Shown in pieces: positions 23,225 through 35,229 of a DNA stretch of 64,000 nucleotides. The notes beneath the pieces were generated by a model. It searched no databases. It was not told the DNA's origin and was given only the letters and a program-made list of their open reading frames with translations. The DNA is from Hofstenia miamia (Eukaryota > Xenacoelomorpha > Acoela): the NCBI GenBank assembly GCA_004352715.1, contig SCFE01000047.1, positions 2,016,552 through 2,080,551 on the forward strand. The letters run 5' to 3'. The number at the start of each line of letters is the position of its first letter. Position 1 is the first letter of the stretch. A program made the position numbers and the translations under genes.

Positions 23225-23475
23225 ATTATGAAAATGTTATAGGCAAACCTTTGGATTTCACAGTAAAATTTGTAAATCCCATAAGATTGCATGCACAACT
23301 TCATTACATTTGCCTAGCTCAAATAAATATGTCATTCTCCTGGTACAATATTTGTGAAGAACATAAGAACAGCAAGGTTGAATATTCCCATGATGAGGGT
23401 GTTACCTGGACACAAGTTACATTTCCTAACAGTATTTACCATTACAAAGATATCCCCACATATACAAACAATTAA
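23225..23475 (+). pseudogene. Virus-like structural ORF, N-terminal part
   Basis: About 80 open codons. The pattern of an aromatic/hydrophobic strand, PIRL, then SWYNICEEHKNSKVEYSHDE, then a W and YKDI resembles a recurring N-terminal motif (strands, then an SxDxGxxW-like turn, then an IYxYxDI end) of an uncharacterised, probably structural, ORF in Maverick/Polinton/adintovirus-like animal elements. This is recognition from memory of the pattern, not an alignment. The frame stops at 23475 and no continuation is intact. Confidence 0.4.
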
Positions 23476-24369
23476 ATTGTAGCAAATGGACATAGGTCAA
23501 TAGAAAATCCAGCCAGCACATTAATAGCATATTTAATGAAAATGCTTACAAGGTAGTTAATTTCCTAGGTCCTAAATGTCATTAAAATTTGATAAAAAAT
23601 TTAGTGATCTGCTATGTTTTGCTAATGACTTTATTAATCAAATTTATTGGTGTAATTTTTAATCAATGTTAACCAAGAGTAAATTTTAGATCACATTCCT
23701 AACATTACAAAAGGCATTGATTACATTTAAATTAATTGTTGACTGATAAGTGATTTATAAAGGAAATTCTAGTGATATAGTACTTACTGTTCCCACAAAT
23801 GATTAGTATCAAGTTATACATTTACAAAACAACCTTTACACAAACTATTCAACAAAATTAACACAAATGAAATAAGAGAAATAAGAATATGCATTACTGA
23901 CAGTCAAAATCAAATTATTAATTTAAATGATAATCATGCTCATTTGGTATTTTTAGTCAAATCAAATTGTTTTTAATTTTAATTTTACTAAAATTTATAT
24001 TGACATGACTAAATCTAAGAAAACGTATGAAAGCTATTTAAAGAGAAACAATGTTTTCCATAAGGGAAGGAGCTTTCCCCTTAAGAGTTAATTATATTAA
24101 CCTACAAGTAACAAGCAATAATAACAAATTAGAAGAACCAAAAGTAACTAATAGATCTAAAATTATTGAGTTCAGCTTAGAAACTCCAAGTTAACAAAAG
24201 AGAATGGAGATAAAAATGTTATTAAAAAAAGTTTTCCTAGAGTGAGTAACAGTTTGACATTACAAGAACATGATTTTTAAAACTATTGTAAAATTAATTT
24301 CACTCTTACATAAGTTTGAGTTTGTCAAATGCCAGAAAAATGAATTTCTTGTTCTTTTATATAGAAATG

Positions 24370-25090
24370 ACTGACTTCAGAAATCCAACAATTCTAGAAA
24401 AAATGAATATATTTAATTTGTTCTCCAGACTCCAATTATAATTCCTTCATCAGGTAATATTCAGAATAAAAACAATTATAAGATTACAGTTGATAATTCA
24501 ACAGATATTATACCTTATGATTGGCTTAATGCTTGTATAGATGTGAAAATTAAAATAGTTAAACTTGATAAAGCATGATTTGTTGCATGTTAATATTAGT
24601 GATGTTTACTCACATTTTAACAGAGTATTTGAGGAATATAATAATAATCTTAGAAATTTTTCAAAGTTTCCCATTTACATAACATGCTTGAGTATTCAGA
24701 ATTGTAAGAATGAACTTGACTTTGATACCTTTAATTCTACTGAAATTTATTCATATCAGTTAGAATTAGGAAATTATAATTTTTATCCATAAGTAGAGAT
24801 TAATCTAACTAGTGAGTTTCCAAAACTATTTACAGAATTTGTACAATACTATGATGGTGCAATGACTTTTCAAATAGCCTATTTATAAACCCTTCTGATT
24901 TTAAGGAGAAAATTTAATAATTGTATTTAATTTATCTAAACAAAAAGATCCATCTCACAATGCTATCAATGAAATTAGATTTAAATATGTTTTACAAGGT
25001 GCTCCTGCAGATGTATTTAAATTATATTCATTGATTATGTATGAACACATCTGTGAATACAACATCAAATCAAGCTACTTTGACAATTTA
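24370..25090 (+). pseudogene. Virus-like capsid-type ORF, broken
   Basis: A frame at about 24470-24579 includes NSTDIIPYDWLNACIDVKIK and ends at a TGA. A different frame is open at 24565-24792 and, past a TAA, to about 24890. The order, a D-x-IPYDWxNA strand followed by a long polar segment with LTSEFPKLFTEF, is reminiscent of the capsid-like ORF that accompanies the neighbouring gene types in Polinton/adintovirus-like elements. It has at least one shift and several stops, so it is not functional. Confidence 0.35.
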
Positions 25091-25124
25091 AGGAAAAAAT
25101 ACTTTCTTTTTCCTTTATATACAG

Positions 25125-25415
25125 ATGACAGAATATAAGAAGCATTACCTTACAGAAAGACAAATTAACCAGTTAGAAAAAGCTTACAAAAGAAAGCTTG
25201 TGATATTAAAATTTTTACAAAACAATTTAATGCAGTGAAAAAAAGTGGTGGTGCTTTGTCCCCCTTACTTATGGCAGCTGCTCCATTAATTGGAAAGTAT
25301 GCATGCAGAACCATTAGTTACTGGTGTAATGGGAGACTTAGGAAGAAATGCAGTCATTAAAATTTTCAGAGAAGGTTTAAAACAAGCCATCCCTAGAGAA
25401 GGTATGTGATTAAAT
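25125..25415 (+). pseudogene. Small basic virus-like ORF, broken
   Basis: ATG at 25125 directly after a TATACAG acceptor-like sequence. The frame opens with EYKKHYLTERQINQLEKAYK, then shifts to a KKSGG-rich hydrophobic part (about 25240-25300) and a glycine-rich tail to about 25410. A lysine-rich helix followed by K-SGG and a hydrophobic stretch is a layout I associate with small basic proteins of adintovirus-like elements. Two frame changes are needed to read it. Confidence 0.35.
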
Positions 25416-25467
25416 CCACCTAAGGTAAATTATTGAAATTAATGTTTTCTAGACTCCTTTATAGAAA

Positions 25468-26110
25468 ATGAATAAAAGAATTCAAATTGCAATTGAACCA
25501 ATTATATTGAAAACAGTAAATATTCCATGACAGAAGAAAATCAAAAACTTAAGATGTATACAGCATGTGAAATCTACTGGTTGTTTAAAATTTAATAAAA
25601 CAAAGAAACATGAATTAACCTTACAAAATAAGTTATCAAGTGTGTGGTAAATAACTTTGAAATAGAAAAATTTAATATTCCTAAGTTAAATCATGTGATT
25701 TTCAAGTCTTGTTTAGCTTAAAAACATCTATATATAGTTACTTTTGAGAATAAAATTTCAATAAGTGATATACTAGGTAAATTTGTCCAAGAAATCAGTC
25801 TCATTGGTCCAAGGGAGGGATGTTTAACAAGCCTATTTGAATATATATTTGGAAGTTTCCAATATTGTCATACACATTCAATTTTTCATGATAGCTATGG
25901 GAAATTTTACAATGAATATGGATTGGGTAGAGTCTATTTTAATGCAATTCAAAATATTTGTTATTTCTTAAAGAAAAACACTTTGTTAGGATATTTGACA
26001 GAATTAATGTTCTACCTGAAAAATAAATGGTAAAATGGAATTTGTTTTATGTTGGCATTTTTAGTAAAGGATTATAATGTGGCATTGGTATGAAATCAGC
26101 AATTAATCCT
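25468..26110 (+). pseudogene. Last ORF of the virus-like cluster, heavily decayed
   Basis: Starts MNKRIQIAIEPIIL at 25468. Several later frames carry short readable islands (for example around 25690-25800 and 25860-26030). No known motif was recognised. Listed as part of the cluster because of strand, spacing and the same state of decay. Confidence 0.3.
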
Positions 26111-27150
26111 ATTAATCTATCTATTGAGGGTTTTGAGTTGAAGCATTGATTTACCAGTGCTACAAAAATAACTAACTCCTCCTACTATAATACCCTATCT
26201 CTAATCAAAGTTAAAAGTAAACAGGAGATTGTGTTAAGGAAAAGTGGCCATTCTGATACAGGTACCCTTAAGAAAGAATTGTAAAAGAGCCCTATTTAAA
26301 ATAAAGAATAAAGAAGCCCTAACTCTTGAGTGCAGTAAATACAACCTACATTGTAAGTAAAAACCTACACTCAGTGTGTCTCTCATCTCATGCAATTTTG
26401 GTGATAACAATAAAGGTTAATTTTATTTACAAATGAAATGCAGTCAAACAAACAACCCTAACCTAATTTAAAGCAACATGCTAACCAAGCTGTCCTCTGT
26501 CTGGGTGCCCTTTAACTACACAGATGTATTTAGAAACACATACTTTTTAATAAAATATAAAGTCAATGTAAAAAGTAAAAAACAAATTTACTGAGGATAA
26601 ACTGACGAGAATTTAAATATACAAATTGCACATATTTATAGAAAATAAAACTGGTAATCATAAACAAAATCATACCATAGGGATATTTAGGCAAATGTCT
26701 GACAGGTACAAATTTGGCCTTCTGCTACTCTAATTTTACTCTGATATTTAATAGAAATTTAAAACTAAAAATATAGCACCATTGTCAGTTCATTAAATTA
26801 TCAATTGAAATATAATCATAAGATTAATATTAAAATTGCACTAAAATAAAGACTCTAAGCATTGACAGTCTTAATGCCACAATAATATAAATTTGTAGTA
26901 AAAAATGGTTTAATTGTTTATTCAAACAATCAAATTTCTCCTTACACCTTAAGATGTATTGATATATTAATTACATTTTTCAAAGCTGCTGTAAAACATT
27001 TTGGAATGGCAAAAAAGGCAGATTTTATAATAAGTGCAAAAAAAAAATTCGTACATAGGTTAAAATGGGGTATAATTGAATAATAATTTACATGTCTATG
27101 TATGGAATGGGCCATTTTTTACTACTGATAGATTAATGTCATTTAAAAAA
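26111..27150. other. AT-rich region, nothing recognised
   Basis: No open frame above about 60 codons with coding character, and no terminal repeats found. Confidence 0.6.
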
Positions 27151-27151
27151 T

Positions 27152-27850
27152 CTAACAGATCATTGGCAATCTTCTCATTTTTATCACATCAACATAGTGA
27201 GCATACATAAATAATTTATCTTTATTATAATCCTTAAGATTAGTTTCAACCATATTCATTGCAAAGTATGCCATTGTTGGGCTTAATGGAGAGCCCATTC
27301 CATCAATTTGACAACATTTTTGTTCATTGAATATAAACAGAACTTTTGTGCCAAATAATCTCAGTAATGTGAGAAAAGCATTGATTGATATAGGCAATTT
27401 TTTATATCTATTAGTTTCGGAATGTGGTCAATTGGTTCTTCTACCAGGATATTCGTATGTAATAATTTTACATCAAAAATAGCAATGTAATATTTTGATA
27501 TTGGTTGTGACTTATATATTTTCTTAATTATTTTTAAAAATTTGGCTGTGTTTGAAATGTTAAACTCTGATGGAATAAACAGTTTTAATAATTTGTCAAA
27601 GCAACATGCTAAATAAGAAGTTTTACTGTTAACCATGCTAAGAATTTGTTGAAATAGGGGCATTTCACACTCTTTACGAATCTTGGCCAAACCATATAAT
27701 CTTGCAGGTTGGGTGCCAATACTCTTAATATGGTTATAAATGTTTTGGATAATTTAAGTTCCTGTTAATCTTTTAAAATTTCGTCCATGTAATTAATATA
27801 GTAAGTTTTGTCCACTATAACTATGCCATTTAATTGGTCAAACTCTGAAG
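27152..27850 (-). pseudogene. Penelope-like reverse transcriptase fragment
   Basis: On the minus strand: GIVIVDKTYYINYMDEIL, then QPARLYGLAKIRKE, then an RT motif A relative (AIFDVKLLHTNI), then GMGSPLSPTMAYFAMNM (motif B) and AHYVDVI in place of YVDD, so the second catalytic aspartate of motif C is lost. Frames change at least three times. It is a different copy from the one at 1-1749 (MGSPLSP versus a stopped MGSP). Confidence 0.8.
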
Positions 27851-27894
27851 ACATCACATTTTCTCAAAAGCAAAGACTCTATTCCAACTCCTTC

Positions 27895-28170
27895 AGTTTC
27901 CTCATGTGTATACAATTATAAATGTGACGAATGAGAAAATTCATTCATTAGGGAGACGAAAAGACAATTGGAATACAGAATTTCAGAGCATATGCGATGT
28001 CATCTTCAATCAGAAATATAATGTCATGAATATGCACCTAAGAGGAAAAAATTTTAATGAAAACCAAGCATAAAAAAATTGCAGAAGCTATTTTTATAAA
28101 AGAAACTAAGGAGAATCTATTAAATAAACAATTAAGTCAAAGACTAAATATCGTATAAGATCTAAGAACT
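27895..28170 (+). pseudogene. GIY-YIG endonuclease fragment of a Penelope-like element
   Basis: Plus strand around 27935-28030 reads SFIRETKRQLEYRISEHM followed by a histidine-containing helix; shifted frames then give IAEAIFIKETKENLLNKQLS (about 28085-28140), the usual C-terminal helix of the Penelope nuclease. The tyrosine of YIG is replaced (FIR), and stops and a shift are present. It starts about 50 bp from the RT fragment but runs the other way, so the two fragments are an inverted pair from separate copies. Confidence 0.7.
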
Positions 28171-28226
28171 AGAATTTTAATATCATAAAATTCGTATTTA
28201 CCACCACATTATTTTAGTTATTTTTA

Positions 28227-28255
28227 CTGAAGATGAGTGGAGACACTCGAAACAT
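28227..28255 (+). ncRNA. Hammerhead-like hairpin after Penelope endonuclease fragment
   Basis: CTGAAGAT, a 5-bp stem GAGTG/CACTC closed by a GAGA tetraloop (GNRA type), then GAAACATG. Same layout as 5991-6018, lying about 60 bp after the nuclease fragment on the same strand. The core has extra bases compared with a canonical hammerhead (CTGATGA), so ribozyme activity is uncertain. Confidence 0.55.
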
Positions 28256-29419
28256 GTATACATTAAATATTTCATGTTTTTTACAATGAATAGTTTATAT
28301 ATATATATACTCTACTGAATTGGCGTGTGGTCTAGTATTGCTCTAGCAGTTGCGCGAGCAAGAACTACATGAATTGGCAAAAAGAAATCTCTTGCTGCTG
28401 ACCACTGTGAGTGGTGAACTAGGCTACTTACAATTCTTTGGAGTGGTTTCTTGAATTCATGGCCCCACAGCATGTATTTTCATATGTACATGTAAGTGTA
28501 GTGAGTTGCAACACAAATTAGATTAACTTTTCCCAAAATGCCTGCTTGCATAAATTACTTAATTTTGAAGAAGAAATAACAAATTTCTGACAATTAGGAT
28601 TGAAGTAATGCAGCTAGGTAGTTAATGATAACTTCGTTAAAATAGGAAGTATATTTTCCAAATTTAATTGATTTCTTGTCTTGTGTAATGGGAATATTTC
28701 ATTATAGTGTTTCAAATCTCTACATTTGTTTTCAGATGTGAACTTCTTAAAATCAATTTGTGGCATTATACAGGCATATAAATGAACAAATATGATTAAA
28801 AGTAAATGAAGCGGAAGCTAATTAATTTTAAACTACAAATGTACTGAAAACTATTGACATTACTGATATGAAGAAAACCGAAATGCAGTCATATTATTTT
28901 CCATTAAAATATGCCATTTCTCGGGAAAGGTAGGATAGGGCCTAGGATTCCTGTGCCTAGCTTAGGTTGTTCCTTGCCAAAAAATCTGGATGGGGGAGGA
29001 TTCATCCTAGTATCCCCCCTCTGAATCTGCCACTGGTTTCTTCTACTTTATCTAGCCATCACAATTAAGATCTTTCAATAATAGTCTCCACCAGCTAATT
29101 CAATAAAAATTAAACATAGAATCCTCAATTGTTCCCCAAGTGACATTAGCTATAAACATTTTGAAATACAAAAGAAATCGTTTAATAAATGGTTATTAGT
29201 GCAACTTAAGCTGTCATGCAACTATAGTAGCATAATGATTTTATCTAAGATTGCATTTAGCAAATAGCAAATATATTACTAACACAGTAAAGAAGAGAGT
29301 TTAGATCAGCTTGTCATTGAGTAAAGAGGTTAACCCTGTAATTATCTTAAAGCTGACCATAAATCAACATAGTACTTGAGATTGATGACATTTGCATAGA
29401 TAGAATAAAGAATTGTGTA
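28256..29419. other. Non-coding, with a possible transposon end
   Basis: A GC-richer tract ends at about 29034 with cccctctgaatctgccactg, which resembles the inward end of a hAT-type terminal repeat (CAGTGGCAGATTC reversed). No partner end or target duplication was found. Otherwise AT-rich without genes. Confidence 0.4.
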
Positions 29420-29427
29420 CTGTTATT

Positions 29428-30307
29428 CAGTGGCGCCGGAAGTGGGGTGGCAGTGGTGGCAATCGCCACCCCAATATTCATATTTGGGTGTCTGTACCAC
29501 ATCAATATTGTAGTTTATTATGCTAACTAAGACTCAGTAACAAAATAGTTACTGAACCAAGTGGCTAATATATATTTTTTCAAATTTTATATACATTTGC
29601 AATAATGGATACAATTTTTCATACCTAACCTAACCCACAGTCAGAGAATACTTTTCCTAATAAATCATATACCTGTAGGTAATTCACATTTGGACAATCA
29701 ATTTATTTAATCTACACATGACATTCGCACACAAAATTTTCAAATATTTGATGGAAAAGTTGTATGAAAATATAAATAATTAATTCATATGAAAATAACC
29801 CAATACAAAACATAAACTAAGATGATTTCAAAGGACAAACAAAAAAAATTATGTTCTGAGGAATTCAGTGTTAATAATTTAAATGATCATTACCTATATG
29901 TTCACATTTGTGAATAAAATCCTCCTGTTCTAGCCTAAGTCAGTCATACACAACATATGCCCACATTTGTTATGGCAAGTTTTTGGTAAAATATAAACAT
30001 GAACAAGGACTAATGCTGTTGATTTTTAAATTAAAAAAAGTTTTTAAAGATGAAAACCCATTCCAAATTTTTAAAAATTACAGATTTGCTGAGATTCAAG
30101 AAAAAAATTATGTGTCAATGAAATATGGGCGTGAGGAATGGCACAGCAGGATGTTAAATATAGAAATAACATAGTATTTTATACACATTTAGACCACATT
30201 GATTTTAATGTTGATAAGAAAACACCTCAAATCCAAATAATTTAAAAATTAATTCATAGATGAAATAGGCTTTGCCCCTCAATATTGAATTGCTTCCGGC
30301 ATCACTG
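29428..30307. mobile_element. hAT-type non-autonomous element (MITE) with perfect 8-bp TSD
   Basis: Left end CAGTGGCGCCGGAAG and right end, read inward, CAGTGATGCCGGAAG form the terminal inverted repeats. Both are flanked by the identical 8-bp target duplication ctgttatt (29420-29427 and 30308-30315). An 8-bp duplication and CAGTG-type ends are diagnostic of the hAT superfamily. At 880 bp with no transposase (the 63-codon frame at 29983 shows none of its motifs), it depends on an autonomous relative. Confidence 0.88.
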
Positions 30308-30539
30308 CTGTTATTCCAGTCTATCATTTTCGATGTTCTTATGCAACCTATGTCAAATTTCACATATGCAATGAAGAAAAAATGTTAGACAAAGTATTGT
30401 TATAAAAACCGTGTTAGTTTTTGTTAAATTTTACAAAATCAAACTAATTTATAATTGATCAAACTACATGGATATTGTCAAACCTGATTCTGATTTTGTT
30501 TTGACCTGGACCTGATTTATGAATTTTCCTGACTAATTA

Positions 30540-32110
30540 AAATTGGCAAATATTACCCCATTATTTAAAAATATTACCCAAAAGATTGCTTAAGCTATAA
30601 ACCTATCTCCATTACATTGCCAATTAGTAAGGTTTTTGAAAGACTTTTCTTAAATCAAGTTAACAAACATTTATGTAGACAATCTTTACTCTCAAAATCA
30701 ATATGGTTTTCGTAAATATATTTCTACAAATGATGCTTTGTTAACCGCTACTAAAAATGGAAGAAATGCCCTAAATATTGATGAGTATTCAGCGGGCATG
30801 CCTAGCTTTATCAACAGCTTTTAAATCGATCAACCACCATGTAAATTTAAAAAAAAATAAAAATTCTGGGCTTCTCAGACAAAAGTGCAGACCTAATATT
30901 CAGCTATCTCCATAATTGTAAACAAAGAGTTGAACTAAATGGAATTCTCTCTGACTGGATTTCTATCAAAAATGGTGTTACAAAAGGCACAATTTTGAGA
31001 CCTTTACTATTCAATATGTATGCAAATGATTTGAACAATCATACCACATTTAATAACATACAATATTCTGATGATACTTGCTATTCAGTTCACATAAGTC
31101 TGCCGAAATTGCTATTAAAGTTCTCGAAGAAAATTGCAGTTTTCTTGCACAACATTTTGCTTGTCTAAAACTAAGAATAAACCCATCAAAAACTCAATTT
31201 TGTTTAATTTGATCTATATCTAACGATAATTCCACAAATGTTTCTCAACTTAAATTTAAATTTGGGGACACATACATAGAACAAGTTAATTATTTTAAAT
31301 ATATATGCATCATTTTTAATTCTCAACTAAGTTTTGCAAAACAAATAACTAGTGTTATTAAAAAAGGCTATTTCAATTAAGGCTCTTAGCAATGTATCAC
31401 AACAGTTTCCAAACGCAACAAAAATTCAATTAATTCACACAATAATATTAAGTCACTTATAATGCAAACATACTGTATACCGACATAAATCAACAACTTT
31501 TGAAAAAATTCAATGTGTAAATAAAATGGGCTACAAAGATAGCAGTTAATCATATATATAATAGAAATACAGAAGTCAAGAAATTAACAAAAACTTTTCT
31601 AAGTCCACAGTGCATCATTTATAAAAACGTATTAATTACCTTCTTTAAGATATTTAATAATATTGTTTCATACCACAAATACAATTTTCTGTCCTCTAGA
31701 CTATTGCATAGAGATAATCATAGAACCCTAAATAATTATGCCCCTTACATATAACAAGAAAATAATGAAAAATTCATTTCTCAACACATCAATAAATATA
31801 TGGAATAATCTACCTAAATCCAAAAAAATTAAGAGTATTTAAGAAAGAAGTAAAAAATACTTCTATAGTTATACAAAGGAAAGGCTTGAATACAAATGGC
31901 GAGGTCTTAAGTTTTACAATAGTGATTATTCAATAGACCGCATCTAATCTAATCAAAATTCGCCATAGCTCAAGCTAGTAATTGTAATATTTTTGTAAAT
32001 TTTTTTTTGTATTGCTTTTGTTCTCTCATTTTTATTGTGTTTTGAAGCTATTTAGAGTTGTAAACAGTATTTTATATTGTAAAAAGCAACTCTAAATATA
32101 GATATTTCAC
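30540..32110 (+). mobile_element. Decayed non-LTR retrotransposon (RT region)
   Basis: Plus-strand remnants of a LINE RT: YKPISITLPISKVFERLF at about 30596 (RT motif 1-2 region), QYGFRK with a frame change at about 30700, GVTKGTILRPLLFNMYANDL at about 30970 (motif B region, normally VPQGSILGPLLF), and QYSDDT at about 31060 (the YADD motif). Frameshifts and stops throughout. The order and wording fit the jockey/CR1/L2 group. The 3' end is probably near 32110 after an AT-rich untranslated part. Inactive. Confidence 0.75.
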
Positions 32111-33239
32111 TTCATTTCTCTTCACTATGATGATTCAAACCTGACATGATTAATTCCTCATAGACCTGATTTAATAATCTTAACATTCCTCAACACTAGT
32201 TTTAATGGAGACTAGCATTAAGTATTTAATAAACTAATCATCAACATTTATGCTATGATATTTTTCAGTTGTACTTAAAATAACATTTTTATGTTTAATA
32301 TACTGATATATAAATTACAACTGCTTGTCATAGTTGTAACTAATGTTGGAATTTAATGATAGTGTAAACTTTCCCTTTGTATTATCTTGCTAGTGTTATA
32401 CTATTAATGCATTTTTGAAGTTCTTGTCATTTAAGAGCTAACTAACAGAACCATGTATATGTACATATTGGCACAACCCTATAATATAATAATAATAATA
32501 ATAATAATTTCTAGTATATATAATTATACAGATAGAAACACATATCAGATATATCTAGCATATCCTTATTTTCAATTAAATTTAGTTAAGCTGTATGCAT
32601 TTTTTAATATTTTTTCTGAATTATTTCTTCTTTTCTAACAATAATATTTAAATGTTAATAATTGGAATTGTCTATACTTCAAACAATATGGAAGTTTTGT
32701 TGTTAATATTTGGATATTTGCAATACTAATCATGCAGAAATTTATTGTTGTGTGTGTAGGGAATAACAGTATGAATGTTCCCCTCTTGCTGTGCATAAAT
32801 ATCTTCTTTCAATCTTTTGAAGTGACTGTTTATTCAATTGAATAACATAATTTATACTATGGTATGCAGCAATTTTTAGATTTTAAATTCATATGACAAT
32901 TATTGACAACATATTAATGGCATCTAAAAATTATTATATCATTTCAAATAATCACTTATTATATACAATATTTCCCGGAAACATTTTGAAGTTGAATTAA
33001 CTGAAATTCAACATAATTGTATTTGAAGATTCACTGAAACTTCGGACAATATATTAACATATTTGCTTATATATTCATACATGTATATAGTTGAAAATTC
33101 ATTATTTTGAAAATTTTACAACTATTGAAAAACCATTATTGGGGAAGGTGAATTTTATATCTGCTCTTCAATATCAGATTTCCAAATTTCACTTCAGCCT
33201 AACAAACGGAACCGGCAAAATGAATGTTTGTTATTGATT
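32111..33239. other. AT-rich region with a short (TAA)n repeat
   Basis: A short TAA microsatellite at about 32484-32508; otherwise no gene or terminal repeat recognised. Confidence 0.6.
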
Positions 33240-33431
33240 GATTCAACACACTTATGTGCTCCGTGGTTCAGTTGGGGAGGTTTGACATTACAGCATGAGG
33301 TGTTACACAAGAGATCACAACGTTGCGAAATAAGGTTAATGGTCGGGGTTACTCAAAACAGTCGACAGACTGATAAGTGGGTGAATCCATGACCCGATCG
33401 GACCTTACCCTTATCTTATCTTATCTTATTT
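33240..33431 (+). repeat. SINE-like repeat with (TTATC)n tail
   Basis: gctccgtggttcagttgg at about 33258 resembles a tRNA gene start and pol III A box, and the unit ends with cttacccttatcttatcttatctta, a short pentanucleotide tail typical of SINEs and some LINEs. A convincing B box was not found, so the tRNA origin is a suggestion only. It is clearly GC-richer than its surroundings. Confidence 0.4.
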
Positions 33432-33990
33432 AAGTGTTCCATTAATGCAAGCGTGATCGTGAGAAACCTCTGGCGAATCCTGGTGACAGAGTGCTGAGTC
33501 TGATCAGCAGAGTGAAGCCAAAGGCCGAAGTTCAGTTGAGAGGGTTGCGCCTCTCACGCTTTGGCCAACCAAGGCTACTAACGGTGGTAACTTTGAGAGC
33601 GCCTGCTGGCTGCTATTAAAATCCGTAAGAAACTATATCGGGAGTTATGTTCCATTGAATGCAAAGCATCTAGTGGCAATGTTCCTCCGCTGGGGATTAA
33701 AATTAAAACATGTCGGACCCAACGACCCGTGACACAGCAAAGCTGCCTCACAGGAAAGCAGGCTTATCTCATAGGCCAAAGACAAGGATTTATCTCAGTA
33801 TAACTGCCCCATGAGACACACTGATTAAGTGGCACCAGTAGCAGTCTTGCAAACAGTGTTACCACTGTGTCGCCGTTTGTCTACCCAAAACTGAACAGAC
33901 AGGCTTCCTACATTGACAACCCACTCGATTTAAAAATAAAAGTGTTACTCTGGCTGCAATTGATTTCTCAATGCAGAAACGCGCAAACGA
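33432..33990 (+). repeat. GC-rich unassigned repeat-like block
   Basis: About 450 bp of markedly higher GC in an AT-rich setting, starting directly after the pentanucleotide tail. It has fragments of open frame (33867-34121) but no known domain. It resembles the 5' untranslated or leader part of a retroelement; unproven. Confidence 0.3.
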
Positions 33991-33991
33991 G

Positions 33992-34341
33992 ATTTTTGGT
34001 ACTTTTGCGGTTTTCTGTTTGTTTACAAAACAAATATAAGACTTGGAAATGTTTATTCAATCAACAGCTCCCTTTTCCTCAAATCCTTTCACATAGTTAC
34101 TTTGTTTCAAAGTCTTCTTAAAAGGCTTTGCTTTGTTTACATAATTCAAAATGAATGTTTCATTGAGTCGGCTCAATCATGATGAACAACATATTATAAT
34201 GTTAGGTTTATGGTTTGGGGTAAGATTAGGGTACAATTTAGTCTGGAGTTTGGGTTGAGGTTTTAATAATTTTGATAAATTAGCTTAATTCTGCAAAAAT
34301 TTTGAGTGGTGTAAAATACCGCAAAAGTACCCGATTTTTTC
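33992..34341. repeat. Possible MITE with inverted ends
   Basis: gatttttggtacttttgcgg at 33992 and ccgcaaaagtacccgatttt near 34317 are inverted relatives, about 330 bp apart, with AT-rich sequence between. Target duplication not identified. Confidence 0.4.
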
Positions 34342-35229
34342 AAAAACCGAACAAATACCAAAAGCACTCATCTCTATAGTGATGCATACTAAAGTAAAAA
34401 GTTCTACTTTGGATTTGCGTCATTTTCAAAAGATATTTTTGGTATTCTTTAACGTTAAATTGAAATAGGTGTAACTGAAAATTTAACATTGTGCCGAATA
34501 TTATCCAAGCAATTATAATTGCGTGAAAAGACATTGCCGCACTTACACCATACAAATTCCTTATTACCATTTATATATTTTACACCAGTTAACATTGAGG
34601 GGACCTATTTAATAAAATTAAAACATCGATTTTTCTCAAACTTTTCCTGCCTAAATTTAATAAATGTAAAATTGAAATCTTTATAGTAATTTGCAATTCT
34701 TAATATTTCCTGGCAAATACATTTTGTATTTAAAAAATTTATTTTATTAACAGAATACCTTAATAATTAACTCAAACATTTTCATGCATGATCTATACAC
34801 GAGAAGAGTCAAAAATATATTTTTTGAAAATCTTAGATATCGACAAGAATGTATATTGTGGCATCACCCTCTGCATTAACAAACATTTCGTAATTAATAA
34901 TTCGAAATTATTAAATATTAAATTGTACACTATTCAAATGAATTTGTAAATGCCTCGAATGACGTATTATGATTAGACAAATTGTGCTATTTTGAAATGT
35001 TTAAAATTTCTGCGCGCAGTATTTCTTGATTTAGTTATTACCATGCAAAAGGTCACGAGGCACCTGATATTATTAACGGTATGCTTTAGTGATATGTTTT
35101 ATTTATACATTACCTGTTTTCTTTTCTTTAAATACGTTGCTTTTGTTAGATAACGTTCAATAGATTTTACTCAACCCTTATTTCTTGTGTACGTAATTTC
35201 TTAAAAAATGCTTTTCTAAATTATCTGAT

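Noticed and set aside
29015-29040. Lone hAT-like terminal repeat
   Set aside because: No partner end or 8-bp duplication was found; kept only as a note in the region description.
33258-33330. A functional tRNA gene
   Set aside because: Only the A-box-like start fits; no cloverleaf or B box could be drawn.
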